64,000 nucleotides of DNA from Lysinibacillus macroides (GCF_001281525.1 NZ_LGCI01000002.1:332984-396983), one strand, 5' to 3'. Shown: positions 52,191 to 61,930, counted from the first letter of the stretch. A program made the numbers and translations. The notes: a model not told the origin generated them from the letters alone.

Positions 52191-54953
52191 TTATTGTAAG
52201 AGAGCTCTATATAAAAATGTGGTGAACTCTGCGCGTGTCACGGCATCATTCTGTCTAAATTTGCCTTGGTCGCCTATTGCAATGCCATTTGCTGCAAGAA
52301 TAGCAATATAATTATATGCCCAATGTGTTGCAGATACATCGCTAAATGTTCTTTGCTCAGTAGCAGTCAAGTTAAAAGCCACTACCAATACTTTTGCCAT
52401 TTGAGCGCGTGTCATATGAGCATTTGGCTGAAAACTTCCATCTATACCGTCAAATAGTCCTGCCTGTTGTACCTGATTGATTACCTCAAAGTACATATGA
52501 CTTTCTGGAATATCATTAAATGCTAATGCCTCTTTTTTTGGCTCTAGCTCTAATGCCCTTGTTAGCATCAACGCAACATGCTGGCGCTGAATTGGCACAT
52601 TTGGCTGGAATGTACCATCTGGATAACCTGTAATAATGCCCTGCTTCGCCATCTCCTGAATCATCTGCCATGCCCAATGTTGCTGAGAAATATCTAGGAA
52701 AGTAAGCTCAGGCTGTGTTGGTTGTAGCTCAGTAGGTTCCATTGGTAGAGGCTCTAGCTGTTCAGGCACTGGTACTGGCTCTTTAGGCATTGGTACTGGC
52801 TCTGCTGGTATTGGTGTCGGAGATTGATTACTACTTTCTCCACCACCAGTTGAAGCATTTGCTAGCCATTTGGCATATAAAGTAAGATTGGCTGTTACTA
52901 CATCTGTCTTAAAATTCCAGGGTATTGTGAATTGAGCATCCTTATACCAGCCTGCAAATATATAACCTTCTCTTATTGGATTTGCTGGTTGTGTCGCAGT
53001 TGTGCTAGCAGTAAGCATTTGGGGTGCGATAGTACTTCCGCCGTTTGATACAAAGTCCAGTGTATAGTAGTGTGCTGCTTCCTTTTCCCATTTTGCATAC
53101 AATGTTGTATTCTCTGTCACTTTATCTGTATCAAAGCTCCATGGTTTCATCAGCTCCTCATCCTTATACCAGCCTAAAAATCTATAATCTGCTTTTATCG
53201 GGAATGGTGGTTCGTCTATTAGCTTATTATACATCGCTGTCACAGGAGAAATGGCTGTACCTCCATCTGTATAAAAGGTAATGCTATATTCATCTGCTAT
53301 CCATTCTCCATATAATGTCATATCCTCTGTCACTTTATCCATATCGAAGTTCCATAGTAATGTCAGCTCTTCATCCTTATACCAGCCTGTAAATGTATAG
53401 CCTGTTTTCATCCAAGCTATTGGTTTCTCCACCTTATCTCCGTATTGCACATTACTAGTGATTAATTCAAAGTTTGTTTGAAATTGCACAGTATAGTTAT
53501 TTTTTGTCCATTGTCCGTATAGTGTGATATCCTCTGTTACCTTATCTGTCGCAAAATCCCATTGCGAACTAAATTCCTCATCCTTATACCAGCCTAAAAA
53601 TGTATAGCCTGTTTTGGTTGGGTCTAGCGGCTTGGTGAGCAGCTCTCCATCTAATACTTCAACAGTTGTTATGTCTGTATCGTTATGAAATGCGACCGTA
53701 TGTGGTTTTTTCATCCATTTTCCATATAAAGTTAAATCCCCTATTACCGCATCTGTAGCAAAGTTCCATGGCACAGTCAGCTCTTCATCTTTATACCAGC
53801 CCACAAATAGAGAGCCTCTTTTTGTAGGGTCTGCTGGTGCTAGTGCTTTTTCTCCAGCCAGTATTTTTTGTTTATCAATGGCTGAACCATTATTTGCGTT
53901 AAATGTCACTGTAAATGTTAGCGCATTTCCCTTTGCATAAATACTCGTCGGTTGAGAGATACTGCCATCCCACGGCGTTGTCCATGCTAAATCCTTATAC
54001 CAACCATCAAATGTGTTACCTTGGTCTACAAATGTATTAGGTTGTAATACTAATGGACTTTGAAAGCGAACCCACTGTAATTGATTATCGGCGAATGTCC
54101 AATCCCCTATATGTGTCACTGTATTTGGGATATGAAGCTTGGTCAGTCTATTATTTTGAAACGCTCTAGCTGCGATGTTTGTCACTCCATTAGGAATAGT
54201 TAATTCTGTGAGTTTTTTCATATAAAATGACTGGACGCCAATATATGTTACACCATCTGGGATATCGACATTTACTAGATGATTCTCATAAAATGCAAAA
54301 TCTCCTATATTGGTTAAGCCATCTGGAAGAATAATCGTTGTTAATAGATTTTGATAAAATGCGTAGTTCCCTATACTTGTCACGCTACTTGGAATGGTGA
54401 CACTTTCTAATTTATTCCTCGTAAATACACCGTTCTCTATTTTTGTTATACCGTCAGAAATTGTCACCGATGTTAGCTGGTTATTTGAAAATGACTCTGC
54501 CCCCATTATTTTCACGCTATCAGGAATATCCACCGTCGTTAATTGGTTATTAAAAAATGCTAAATTTCCTATATGTGTAACGCTATTAGGAATAGTCACA
54601 GTCGTTAACTGATTCATCAAAAATGCTCTATCCCCTATTTTAGTCACACTGTCAGGAATAGTTACGCTTGTCACATCCTTATTAAAAAATGAGGATTCCC
54701 CTATGATCGTAACAGGCTGCCCGTTAATAATAGCAGGAATATCAACATGCCCACCATCCCACAAATAGGCTGCAATGGTGATGCCTGTATCGTTTGGTGT
54801 TGTATAAAACTCAGGTTTACTAAAGGGCATTATATCATTGCTTATACTGCTATCTTCACCTTCATTTACTTCATGCTCATTTGCATAAGAAACCGAAATT
54901 TGTTTCCATTGCAAAAAGAACAATATAAGTATAATCGTTGTAGTCTTTTTCAT
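52191..54953 (-). CDS. Surface protein paralogue: BspA-type LRRs, six InlB-type repeats, three SLH domains
   Basis: A 920-aa exported protein from the ATG at 54953 (GGAGAGGGG upstream; an earlier ATG includes that site). Signal peptide MKKTTTIILILFFLQWKQIS to about 26. One block of LRR_5 repeats (about 50-310; e.g. VTIPDSVTKIGDRAFLMNQL), then about six InlB/Listeria-Bacteroides repeats (GYTFLGWYKDEEFSSQWDFATDKV, LYGQW), a Pro-rich linker (PVPMPKEPVPVPEQL) and three SLH domains nearly identical to those of the neighbouring paralogue. The pair arose by duplication, with LRR and B-repeat numbers changing in opposite directions. Cell-wall anchored; ligand unknown. Confidence 0.92.
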   Translation of the reverse strand: MKKTTTIILILFFLQWKQISVSYANEHEVNEGEDSSISNDIMPFSKPEFYTTPNDTGITIAAYLWDGGHVDIPAIINGQPVTIIGESSFFNKDVTSVTIPDSVTKIGDRAFLMNQLTTVTIPNSVTHIGNLAFFNNQLTTVDIPDSVKIMGAESFSNNQLTSVTISDGITKIENGVFTRNKLESVTIPSSVTSIGNYAFYQNLLTTIILPDGLTNIGDFAFYENHLVNVDIPDGVTYIGVQSFYMKKLTELTIPNGVTNIAARAFQNNRLTKLHIPNTVTHIGDWTFADNQLQWVRFQSPLVLQPNTFVDQGNTFDGWYKDLAWTTPWDGSISQPTSIYAKGNALTFTVTFNANNGSAIDKQKILAGEKALAPADPTKRGSLFVGWYKDEELTVPWNFATDAVIGDLTLYGKWMKKPHTVAFHNDTDITTVEVLDGELLTKPLDPTKTGYTFLGWYKDEEFSSQWDFATDKVTEDITLYGQWTKNNYTVQFQTNFELITSNVQYGDKVEKPIAWMKTGYTFTGWYKDEELTLLWNFDMDKVTEDMTLYGEWIADEYSITFYTDGGTAISPVTAMYNKLIDEPPFPIKADYRFLGWYKDEELMKPWSFDTDKVTENTTLYAKWEKEAAHYYTLDFVSNGGSTIAPQMLTASTTATQPANPIREGYIFAGWYKDAQFTIPWNFKTDVVTANLTLYAKWLANASTGGGESSNQSPTPIPAEPVPMPKEPVPVPEQLEPLPMEPTELQPTQPELTFLDISQQHWAWQMIQEMAKQGIITGYPDGTFQPNVPIQRQHVALMLTRALELEPKKEALAFNDIPESHMYFEVINQVQQAGLFDGIDGSFQPNAHMTRAQMAKVLVVAFNLTATEQRTFSDVSATHWAYNYIAILAANGIAIGDQGKFRQNDAVTRAEFTTFLYRALLQ

Positions 54954-55027
54954 GCATCCCCTCTCCTTCATCTAAAAAATCAAGTAGTCTTTCCCTCTCA
55001 TATTAAAAAAATAAAGTTAATGCCACC

Positions 55028-55049
55028 ATTGAGGAATGTTAATTGTTTT
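55028..55049 (-). promoter_or_regulatory. Shared 22-bp upstream element, copy 2
   Basis: Identical to 52110-52131 over 22 bases, about 75 bp before the 920-aa surface-protein start. TTAACA here is followed by TAACTT after 17 bases. Sequences outside the motif differ much more, so it seems selected, not just inherited with the duplication. Confidence 0.65.
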
Positions 55050-55054
55050 CATAC

Positions 55055-55088
55055 AAAAAATCCGCTACCTAGAAACGATAGCGGATGA
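55055..55088 (-). terminator. Terminator of the second MalT/LuxR-type regulator gene
   Basis: ATCCGCTATC/GGTAGCGGAT hairpin followed by TTTTTTG on the minus strand, touching the stop codon at 55091. Confidence 0.88.
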
Positions 55089-55090
55089 TC

Positions 55091-57604
55091 TTATTCCATT
55101 AGTTTTAATAATATTGCCTGTGCTCGGTTTTTAACACCTAACTTACTGTAAATCCCTGAAAGGTAGACGCGTATTGTACCTTCCGATAAAAATAGCTGCT
55201 CGGCTATTTCCTTATTAGAAGCCCCTTCTGATAATAACGAAAATATTTCCTGCTCACGAGCGGAAAGGGTGGCGAATGCTGGGATTTGCTTATGCTTTTG
55301 AGCACACTCTAGCAAATGTTCAACATAGCTTATGGAAACTTCCCTCCACTCCTTACCAGAGGACTGCTGTCGAATATTGTTTAATAAAGCATATGTTTGA
55401 GGCTCATCCATAAAGGTTCTAGTATATTGATAGGGTTCAGCTAATATTAAGGCTTGATGTAATGTCCATAAGGCTTCATCTGTTTTCTCCTGCTTTGCTA
55501 CACAAATGGCGAATAAAATCATAGCTTCAATATGAGTAGAGAGCTGTCCTTGTTGCTCTGCCTGTGATCTTACTTCTACAATAAGTTGCTGTGCTTCTAA
55601 AAGCTGCTCCTTCATCAGCAAGATCCGTGCTTTAACAAGTGAATAGAATGGCGAATCCATTGCTACATTTTCTTTAATCTTGGCTAACTCCTGCTCTGCT
55701 TGAACAATTTGATTTTCACGTAAAAATACAAGTGCCTTCATCACCCTGATCATATCTATCCAATAACGTTCACCGACAATTTCCATTGCATGGTCTAATA
55801 CAGCTTGCGCTACGATATACTGACTATCTAAAACAGCAATTTTACTTTTTAACATATACATCGGCACTAATAACCCTGCATCTTGGAATTGATGGCCAGC
55901 ACGTAAAGCCTCCTCTAATTCTATTGATAGCTCATCAAAGCGATGCCACTCATATAATTTTTCCGCACGCATGCCATAGCTATAACCTGTCATGCTTAAA
56001 TCCCTAAACTCACCTGTTCGAAACTTTGCAAAAAAGGACATTGCTTGTTCATCTGAAAGTAGCTTCCCTTTAGAGCCTATATTTGTTCGAAACAGCATAT
56101 GCTCCTTTTGATTATATTGTATAAAAATGGCATCCCATTTTGAACCAACAGGCTTTCTCTCCAGCCTTTGCCGAATGTATTCTGCCCCTTGTGCAAGGTT
56201 GCCATTTCTCATAACAACAATATAGGCTTTCACCCCTAAAAAATCATCTACAGCAGATGCATATTCAGCTTTTTCCATCCATTGATTGGCTTCATTCTTT
56301 TGTTCCAGCTCCATTATTATTTGATAGGCCTCATCTAAATTGTGCAATACAGCAAGTGTATAGGCGTACATCACTATTAGCTCTGGATGGACCTCACAGC
56401 CATTGGTCCATAAAGTATCTATCCAATTTATATAAGTTGTTGCATGTCCACAAGAAAGAAATGTAACAATATGCTCATAAATCCATTGTTCTGCATAGGT
56501 GAAAATCTCACCACTTAATGCAAGCTCTATGGCAGATAAAAAATGACCGTTATTGTATAAGGAAACAGCAGCTTTTTCATATAGTGCCAAAATATCTTGA
56601 TGAGAAAATTGCTTCTTCAGCTCTTGTCGTAATGTTTGTCTAAATAAATTATGGTATTTATAAACCTGCTGCTGTGCTTCAATTCTACTAATAAATAATC
56701 CCTGTTTCTCAAGCTCCACTAAAACCTGTTGAGCATCGTGACGAGCCGTTAGAAGATTACAAGTAGCAGGAGTTAGTTGCTCCAGCAACGAAGTATAAAG
56801 AAGGAACGTTTGAAGAGATGGATCAAGCTTGGTAAAAATCTCTTTCACTAAATACTGAGCCACATATGAATTACTTCCTTTTAACGGTTCATCATCAGCC
56901 TTGCTAAATCTAGCTAAGTTCGTTAATTGCAAACCGATAGCCCAGCCCTCTGTTCTATCAAAAACCTTTTGTAACTCCTCTGTATCTATTTGTTTATTAA
57001 GCCTATTATAAAATTCCTTTATCTCCTTATACGTAAAAAGAAGTTGCTCTACACTGATTTCTACTAAACAATGGTTTAATCGCCACTTTATAATAGGAAG
57101 AGAAACCGTTGATCTACTTGCTATATAAATAAAGCAATGCTCTGGTAAGAAATCAATCAGGCGAGTCATCATTTGATGAATGGCCTCATTGTGAATATGA
57201 TGATAATCATCAATCATTATATGAATTTCCTTGGTAGATTGCGCTAATTCATGCAAGAAAGTATCTACTAAATAGGCTAATGGTAGCTGTGGCTGAGCAT
57301 GAAGAATGGCTGTAATACGAGCTACTGATTCTGTAGGTAAAGCATGACTAATCGCATGCATAAGTAATTTCCAATAACGCATCGGATCATTATCCGTTTG
57401 ATCCACTGTATACCAAGCAACGGCTGAATCAAGCTGATAAAACCAGCTACTTACTAAGGTCGTTTTTCCATATCCTGCTGGCGCCTGCACTACTATAAGC
57501 TTTGCATGAGCTTGTTGAAAAATAGCCGTTAAACGTTGTCGATGAATGACTTGCTTACTTATTTTAGGTATAGTTGTTTTTGAGGCTACTAAAATAGTAG
57601 GCAT
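55091..57604 (-). CDS. MalT/LuxR-type STAND transcriptional regulator 1
   Basis: An 837-aa regulator of the LAL/MalT class. N-terminal NTPase: Walker A VVQAPAGYGKTTLVSSW near 33-49, Walker-B-like IHIMIDDYHHIHN near 130. A long helical TPR-like sensor arm occupies about 330-740. The C-terminal LuxR HTH is FATLSAREQEIFSLLSEGASNKEIAEQLFLSEGTIRVYLSGIYSKLGVKNRAQA. By analogy with MalT, ligand plus ATP drives oligomerisation and promoter activation. GGGGGTGA supports the ATG. It follows its paralogue by 27 bp (one operon) and lies just upstream of two SLH surface-protein genes, its likely targets. The ligand is unknown. Confidence 0.92.
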   Translation of the reverse strand: MPTILVASKTTIPKISKQVIHRQRLTAIFQQAHAKLIVVQAPAGYGKTTLVSSWFYQLDSAVAWYTVDQTDNDPMRYWKLLMHAISHALPTESVARITAILHAQPQLPLAYLVDTFLHELAQSTKEIHIMIDDYHHIHNEAIHQMMTRLIDFLPEHCFIYIASRSTVSLPIIKWRLNHCLVEISVEQLLFTYKEIKEFYNRLNKQIDTEELQKVFDRTEGWAIGLQLTNLARFSKADDEPLKGSNSYVAQYLVKEIFTKLDPSLQTFLLYTSLLEQLTPATCNLLTARHDAQQVLVELEKQGLFISRIEAQQQVYKYHNLFRQTLRQELKKQFSHQDILALYEKAAVSLYNNGHFLSAIELALSGEIFTYAEQWIYEHIVTFLSCGHATTYINWIDTLWTNGCEVHPELIVMYAYTLAVLHNLDEAYQIIMELEQKNEANQWMEKAEYASAVDDFLGVKAYIVVMRNGNLAQGAEYIRQRLERKPVGSKWDAIFIQYNQKEHMLFRTNIGSKGKLLSDEQAMSFFAKFRTGEFRDLSMTGYSYGMRAEKLYEWHRFDELSIELEEALRAGHQFQDAGLLVPMYMLKSKIAVLDSQYIVAQAVLDHAMEIVGERYWIDMIRVMKALVFLRENQIVQAEQELAKIKENVAMDSPFYSLVKARILLMKEQLLEAQQLIVEVRSQAEQQGQLSTHIEAMILFAICVAKQEKTDEALWTLHQALILAEPYQYTRTFMDEPQTYALLNNIRQQSSGKEWREVSISYVEHLLECAQKHKQIPAFATLSAREQEIFSLLSEGASNKEIAEQLFLSEGTIRVYLSGIYSKLGVKNRAQAILLKLME

Positions 57605-57631
57605 CTTGTCACCCCCTTCTACTTTACAGGT

Positions 57632-60127
57632 TTAATAGCCCAGCCATTCTTTCGCCCACACAATTGCCTTCATACGAGATTTTACACCTATTTTAGCGTA
57701 TATCTCTGTTAAATAAACACGAATGGTTCCCTCCGTAAGCTGTAGGTGCTGTGCAATCTCATTATTAGAAGCACCCTCCGCAAGCAATTGTAAAACATCT
57801 CGCTCCCGCGGTGTAAGGCTATCGTGCCATTTATCTGTGTAATTATTTTTCTGCAATAGTTTATAAACGTATGCTAAAGGTACTGATTGAAAGACATCCT
57901 TTTGATGATGCTGACGTATACGCCAATATTTATGAAGCAACGGAAATACGGCCTTTTCTTCTAAAAACGTTCGGCAATAGCCATACAAAGCTCCTTGTTC
58001 AAGGGCATCATGTAAAATGGATATAGCAGATTCCTCTTTTCCTAGTTCAAAATGACATGCAGCCTCTACCAAACTCGCTTCAATCAATGTACTCACTTGC
58101 TTTTCCCGAGTCGCTCCCTCTTTCATACGAATAGCAATTTGCAGCGCTTCCTCTAGTTGATTTTTAGCATAATATATTTTGCTTTGAACAAATAAATAAA
58201 ATGGATTTCTTCGTGCAATTTTGTAATTAATAAAATCAGTCACTCTAAAAAACTCTCGCTGCGCATATGAAATATTTCCTTCCTGTAAATAGGCCTGGGC
58301 CTTCATTATATACAATACACCAATCCAATAGGACTTATCTGTTTCCTTCATAGCTTCATGCAACAATATATATGCCTCTTCAAATTGTTTGTTCGTCATA
58401 TAAAGACGAGCCTTTAATAGATACATCGGTATAAACAATCCTGGGTCTTGAAAATACAAACCGTATTGTAAGGCAGTTTCTAGTTCCTTACTTGCCCTCT
58501 CTCTATCATTTATTTCATATAGTATCTCTGCCAATAGCCCATAGGTAACGCCTGTTATATTTCGTTCCTTTATTTCACTATCACATAATACCTGAATAAG
58601 GGCATCTATTTTTTCTACTGGCAAAAATTTCCCTTTCATACCTGCCATTGTACGCAAAATTCTAGGCTCAAATTGATTATACTTTAAGGAAATACGATAT
58701 AAAGATGACTTTTCCTTTCTTACATTGACACGTGTTTGTAAGCCTACTTTGGCTTTTTCGAGATTGCCATCCTTCATATAAGCAACGTATGCATTAATAA
58801 TTTCAAAGATTTTGGATACAGCGATAAATTTAAAGCCATCCATCCATTGCAAGGCATCTTGCTTAAAAAGCAGCTCCTCAATAATTTCATTCGCCTTGTC
58901 TATTTCATGCATCGAAAACAACGTAGTAATATATAAAACAAGCAAATTAATATCTACAGAAAACTGTGCATGTCTTAATGCTTGTACCCATTGCCCAAAT
59001 AATAGTGTATGCCCCTCAGCAAAGATTTCCACCAAATAGCACTGAATCCACTCATGCGCGAGTTCATATAGCTCTCCATTTAAGGCAAGTTCAATTGCAG
59101 CTACATAATCTCCTCCTTGGCAGAGGTGGGTAGCCGTTTCACAATAAATAGCGGTAACGGTCTCAGAGGAATAACGCCTTTTAAGCTCCTGCTGTAGCGC
59201 CTTTCGAAATAGCGTATGGTAAAGATAAACAGGTGGATGGCTTGCAATTTGTTCAATAAATACACCATTGCTCTCTAATTTCATAAGGGTCGCTAGGCTG
59301 GTTGCTTCATTTGTTATAACAGTGCAAATACTTGGCTCTAAATGGTTTAATATTGAGGTACGAATTAAAAAATCCTGTAGTGCTGCTGGCAACATTGTCA
59401 CAATTTCCTGCATAAAAAATTCATGAATATACGCATCAGTATCAATTGACAATCTCATAAGCTGAATACCTGCTATCCACCCCTCTGTTTCCTCTAACAA
59501 GGGCTTCAATGCATTAACCTGCTGCTCATCATGAGAAAAACCATAGTAAAAAGTCTGTAGCTCCTCTAAATCAAAGCGTAATTGACGGCTTCCCACCTCT
59601 AACATCCATCCCTTTATACGCCAATTTGCTAGTGGTAGCTCTAGGTGAGTTCGAGTTGTTAGATAGATACATATATTAGCTGGTAAATACTCGATGAAGC
59701 GAATCAGAAGATGATGAATGTGAGGATGCTGAATTGCTTGAAAATTATCTAAAACAATATGCATATTTTCCTTATACAGCTCTAACTCATTTAACAATGT
59801 ATCTATAACTGTTTCTAGGGGCGCTCTTTCATCCAGTAAATGATATAGTTCTTGTTTGAGGCTGAAAGATAAAGTATGTATTAAATATTTGATAAAACGG
59901 ATGGGCTCATCATCATTTCGATCAATTGTAAACCATGCCACAGCTTCCTTTATATGTCCCAGCCATTGACTAAGCAACGTTGTCTTACCATAGCCTGCCG
60001 GTGCCTGTATAATGGTTAATTTCTTCATTCGATTATTAGTAAGAATGGTCAATAATTTCTTTCTCTCGATAGCATTTGGTATGATGCGTGGCATTGTTAC
60101 TTTTGATTTTACCCAGACCATCTCCAT
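57632..60127 (-). CDS. MalT/LuxR-type STAND transcriptional regulator 2
   Basis: An 831-aa paralogue with the same plan: Walker A IIQAPAGYGKTTLLSQW near 38-54, Walker-B-like MHIVLDNFQAIQH near 128, a TPR-like arm with many short helices (about 320-740), and the LuxR HTH LTPRERDVLQLLAEGASNNEIAQHLQLTEGTIRVYLTEIYAKIGVKSRMKA. First gene of the two-regulator operon; AAAGGGGG precedes the ATG. Two different MalT-like proteins in tandem suggest either co-oligomers or separate ligands feeding one set of promoters. It is divergent from mntH, but that gene has its own MntR-like box, so a link is unlikely. Confidence 0.92.
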   Translation of the reverse strand: MEMVWVKSKVTMPRIIPNAIERKKLLTILTNNRMKKLTIIQAPAGYGKTTLLSQWLGHIKEAVAWFTIDRNDDEPIRFIKYLIHTLSFSLKQELYHLLDERAPLETVIDTLLNELELYKENMHIVLDNFQAIQHPHIHHLLIRFIEYLPANICIYLTTRTHLELPLANWRIKGWMLEVGSRQLRFDLEELQTFYYGFSHDEQQVNALKPLLEETEGWIAGIQLMRLSIDTDAYIHEFFMQEIVTMLPAALQDFLIRTSILNHLEPSICTVITNEATSLATLMKLESNGVFIEQIASHPPVYLYHTLFRKALQQELKRRYSSETVTAIYCETATHLCQGGDYVAAIELALNGELYELAHEWIQCYLVEIFAEGHTLLFGQWVQALRHAQFSVDINLLVLYITTLFSMHEIDKANEIIEELLFKQDALQWMDGFKFIAVSKIFEIINAYVAYMKDGNLEKAKVGLQTRVNVRKEKSSLYRISLKYNQFEPRILRTMAGMKGKFLPVEKIDALIQVLCDSEIKERNITGVTYGLLAEILYEINDRERASKELETALQYGLYFQDPGLFIPMYLLKARLYMTNKQFEEAYILLHEAMKETDKSYWIGVLYIMKAQAYLQEGNISYAQREFFRVTDFINYKIARRNPFYLFVQSKIYYAKNQLEEALQIAIRMKEGATREKQVSTLIEASLVEAACHFELGKEESAISILHDALEQGALYGYCRTFLEEKAVFPLLHKYWRIRQHHQKDVFQSVPLAYVYKLLQKNNYTDKWHDSLTPRERDVLQLLAEGASNNEIAQHLQLTEGTIRVYLTEIYAKIGVKSRMKAIVWAKEWLGY

Positions 60128-60263
60128 CTTTTTAGCCCCCTTTCATCTTAATCATTAGTTCGATATATTTTTGAATTTTCCTGCCATTTTATTTACAGGA
60201 TACATACTACTAAGCAAGTTACTTCACATTTTTAAATCCTAGCGTTAGAATACTACTATATTA

Positions 60264-60280
60264 TTTTCCTATAGGAAACT
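60264..60280 (+). promoter_or_regulatory. MntR-like operator upstream of mntH
   Basis: TTTTCCTATAGGAAACT contains a perfect 14-bp dyad (60265-60278) and agrees closely with the MntR box of B. subtilis mntH as I recall it (TTTGCCTTAAGGAAACT). Its position 40 bp before the start codon suits repression by Mn-loaded MntR. Confidence 0.75.
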
Positions 60281-60319
60281 TTATTTCATTTACGATTTTT
60301 TTTGAAACGAGGGAACATT

Positions 60320-61585
60320 ATGGCATACAAACAAGTAACAAAATCGGCTGCTGAGGCGGTTTTAGATGGAGATATACAAGGCTGGCGACGCTTTTTGCCG
60401 TTTCTTGGTCCTGCTTTTATAGCAGCTGTTGCTTATATTGATCCTGGTAATTTTGCAACAAATATTACAGCAGGCTCTCAATATGGCTATTTATTGCTTT
60501 GGGTTATTGTCTTTTCTAATTTAATGGCTGTGCTCATTCAATCTTTATCAGCAAAGCTTGGCATTGCGACAGGCAAAAATCTACCTGAAGTAGCACGTGA
60601 ACATTTTTCTAAAAAAACATCTATTTTCTTATGGATACAGGCTGAATTAGTCATTATCGCCACTGATCTTGCTGAGTTTATTGGGGCAGCATTAGGGCTT
60701 TATTTATTATTTAATATTCCTATGCTTCCTGCGGCCATTATTACAGCCGTTGGATCATTTGCGATATTGGAATTACAACGAAGGGGCTTTCGGGCATTTG
60801 AGGCGGGTATTTCTGGTATGGTGTTAATCGTTGTGCTAGCGTTTGCCTTCCAAACCTTTTTAGCACAGCCAAATTGGGGCGATGTAACCATTGGTATGTT
60901 GACACCGCAGTTTGAGGGAGTAGATTCTTTATTATTAGCAACAGGCATTTTAGGCGCAACAGTAATGCCACATGCGATTTATTTACATTCTTCATTAACA
61001 CAAAATCGTATTGTAGGTCGTAATGAGGTTGAAAAACGACGTATCTTCCGTTTTGAGTTTATTGATATTCTTATCGCAATGCTGATTGCTGGTGCAATTA
61101 ATATGAGCATGCTAATTATTGCGGCAGCCGTATTCCATACACAAGGCATTGTCGTGGAGGATTTAGATATCGCCTATAATGGCTTAAAGGATGCACTTGG
61201 CCCAATGGCGGCTATTTCCTTTGGTCTTGGCTTACTTATTGCAGGGCTAGCCAGTTCCTCTGTTGGGACTTTAGCAGGTGATGTCGTTATGCAGGGCTTT
61301 ATTCAAAAAAGAATTCCACTTTATTTGCGTCGAGCCATTACCATGTTACCTCCGCTAGTCATCATTGCCTCTGGTGTCAATGCAACCTATGCTCTCGTTC
61401 TTAGTCAGGTTATTCTATCCTTCGGCATTGCATTCGCTCTTGTCCCTCTTGTTCTGTTTACAAGCAAACGGGACATCATGGGTAGCTTAGTCAACCATCG
61501 TATTACAACAATTTTAGGTTGGTTTGTCGTTGTTATCGTCGTTGTTTTGAATATTTATTTATTATGGGAAACAATTTTTGGTTAA
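60320..61585 (+). CDS. mntH: NRAMP-type Mn(II) transporter
   Basis: A 421-aa proton-coupled manganese importer with 11 helices. The hallmark metal site is in AYIDPGNFATNITAG (DPGN) of helix 1 and in TVMPHAIYLHSSLTQ (MPH) of helix 6. GGGLLIAGLASS-like helices follow. The ATG at 60320 has GAGGG 7 bases upstream; the frame from 60302 lacks a site. A MntR-like palindrome overlaps the promoter region, so expression should rise when manganese is scarce. Confidence 0.95.
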   Translation: MAYKQVTKSAAEAVLDGDIQGWRRFLPFLGPAFIAAVAYIDPGNFATNITAGSQYGYLLLWVIVFSNLMAVLIQSLSAKLGIATGKNLPEVAREHFSKKTSIFLWIQAELVIIATDLAEFIGAALGLYLLFNIPMLPAAIITAVGSFAILELQRRGFRAFEAGISGMVLIVVLAFAFQTFLAQPNWGDVTIGMLTPQFEGVDSLLLATGILGATVMPHAIYLHSSLTQNRIVGRNEVEKRRIFRFEFIDILIAMLIAGAINMSMLIIAAAVFHTQGIVVEDLDIAYNGLKDALGPMAAISFGLGLLIAGLASSSVGTLAGDVVMQGFIQKRIPLYLRRAITMLPPLVIIASGVNATYALVLSQVILSFGIAFALVPLVLFTSKRDIMGSLVNHRITTILGWFVVVIVVVLNIYLLWETIFG

Positions 61586-61723
61586 AAGTACGTTTCATTG
61601 ATTGAAATAATAAAGTTCTACATAGCTTTCCTCATCTAAGCTATCTGTAAAAAAGACCCTTTCAATATTAGCTATATAGTTAATACTAAAAAGGATTACA
61701 TCATCTATCAATGGTTAGCCATC

Positions 61724-61826
61724 TAAAATGACTGTTTCATCTAAATCCAAGTCGGCTGGATGATAAAATGTATGGTAGGCATTATCGCTCTTATTGGTTT
61801 CTGTCCCATCAAACCCATCTTAAATC
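61724..61826 (-). pseudogene. Fragment of an unidentified gene
   Basis: Minus-strand translation gives DGFDGTETNKSDNAYHTFYH followed by PADLDLDETVILDG and a stop, a plausible protein C-terminus with no start and no partner frame. Upstream and downstream pieces are disrupted. Family not recognised. The rest of 61586-61930 holds only a terminator. Confidence 0.35.
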
Positions 61827-61891
61827 GCTACATTGTTTCTCATTTGGAAGATCTTATTATGCTTTGTTTATCTACATCCATAGATAAGCAA

Positions 61892-61922
61892 AGGACTTGA
61901 GAGAAGCATCCTCTCAAGTCCT
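61892..61922 (-). terminator. Terminator after the Rpn-like gene
   Basis: Perfect 12-bp arms AGGACTTGAGAG and CTCTCAAGTCCT with a 7-base loop, right after the stop codon. Confidence 0.8.
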
Positions 61923-61930
61923 GGTGACTA

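Noticed and set aside
48958..55090. CRISPR-like or tandem DNA repeat array in the surface-protein genes
   Set aside because: The repeats are coding (LRR and InlB-type units of about 23 and 70 residues) with diverged DNA, not short identical repeats with unique spacers.
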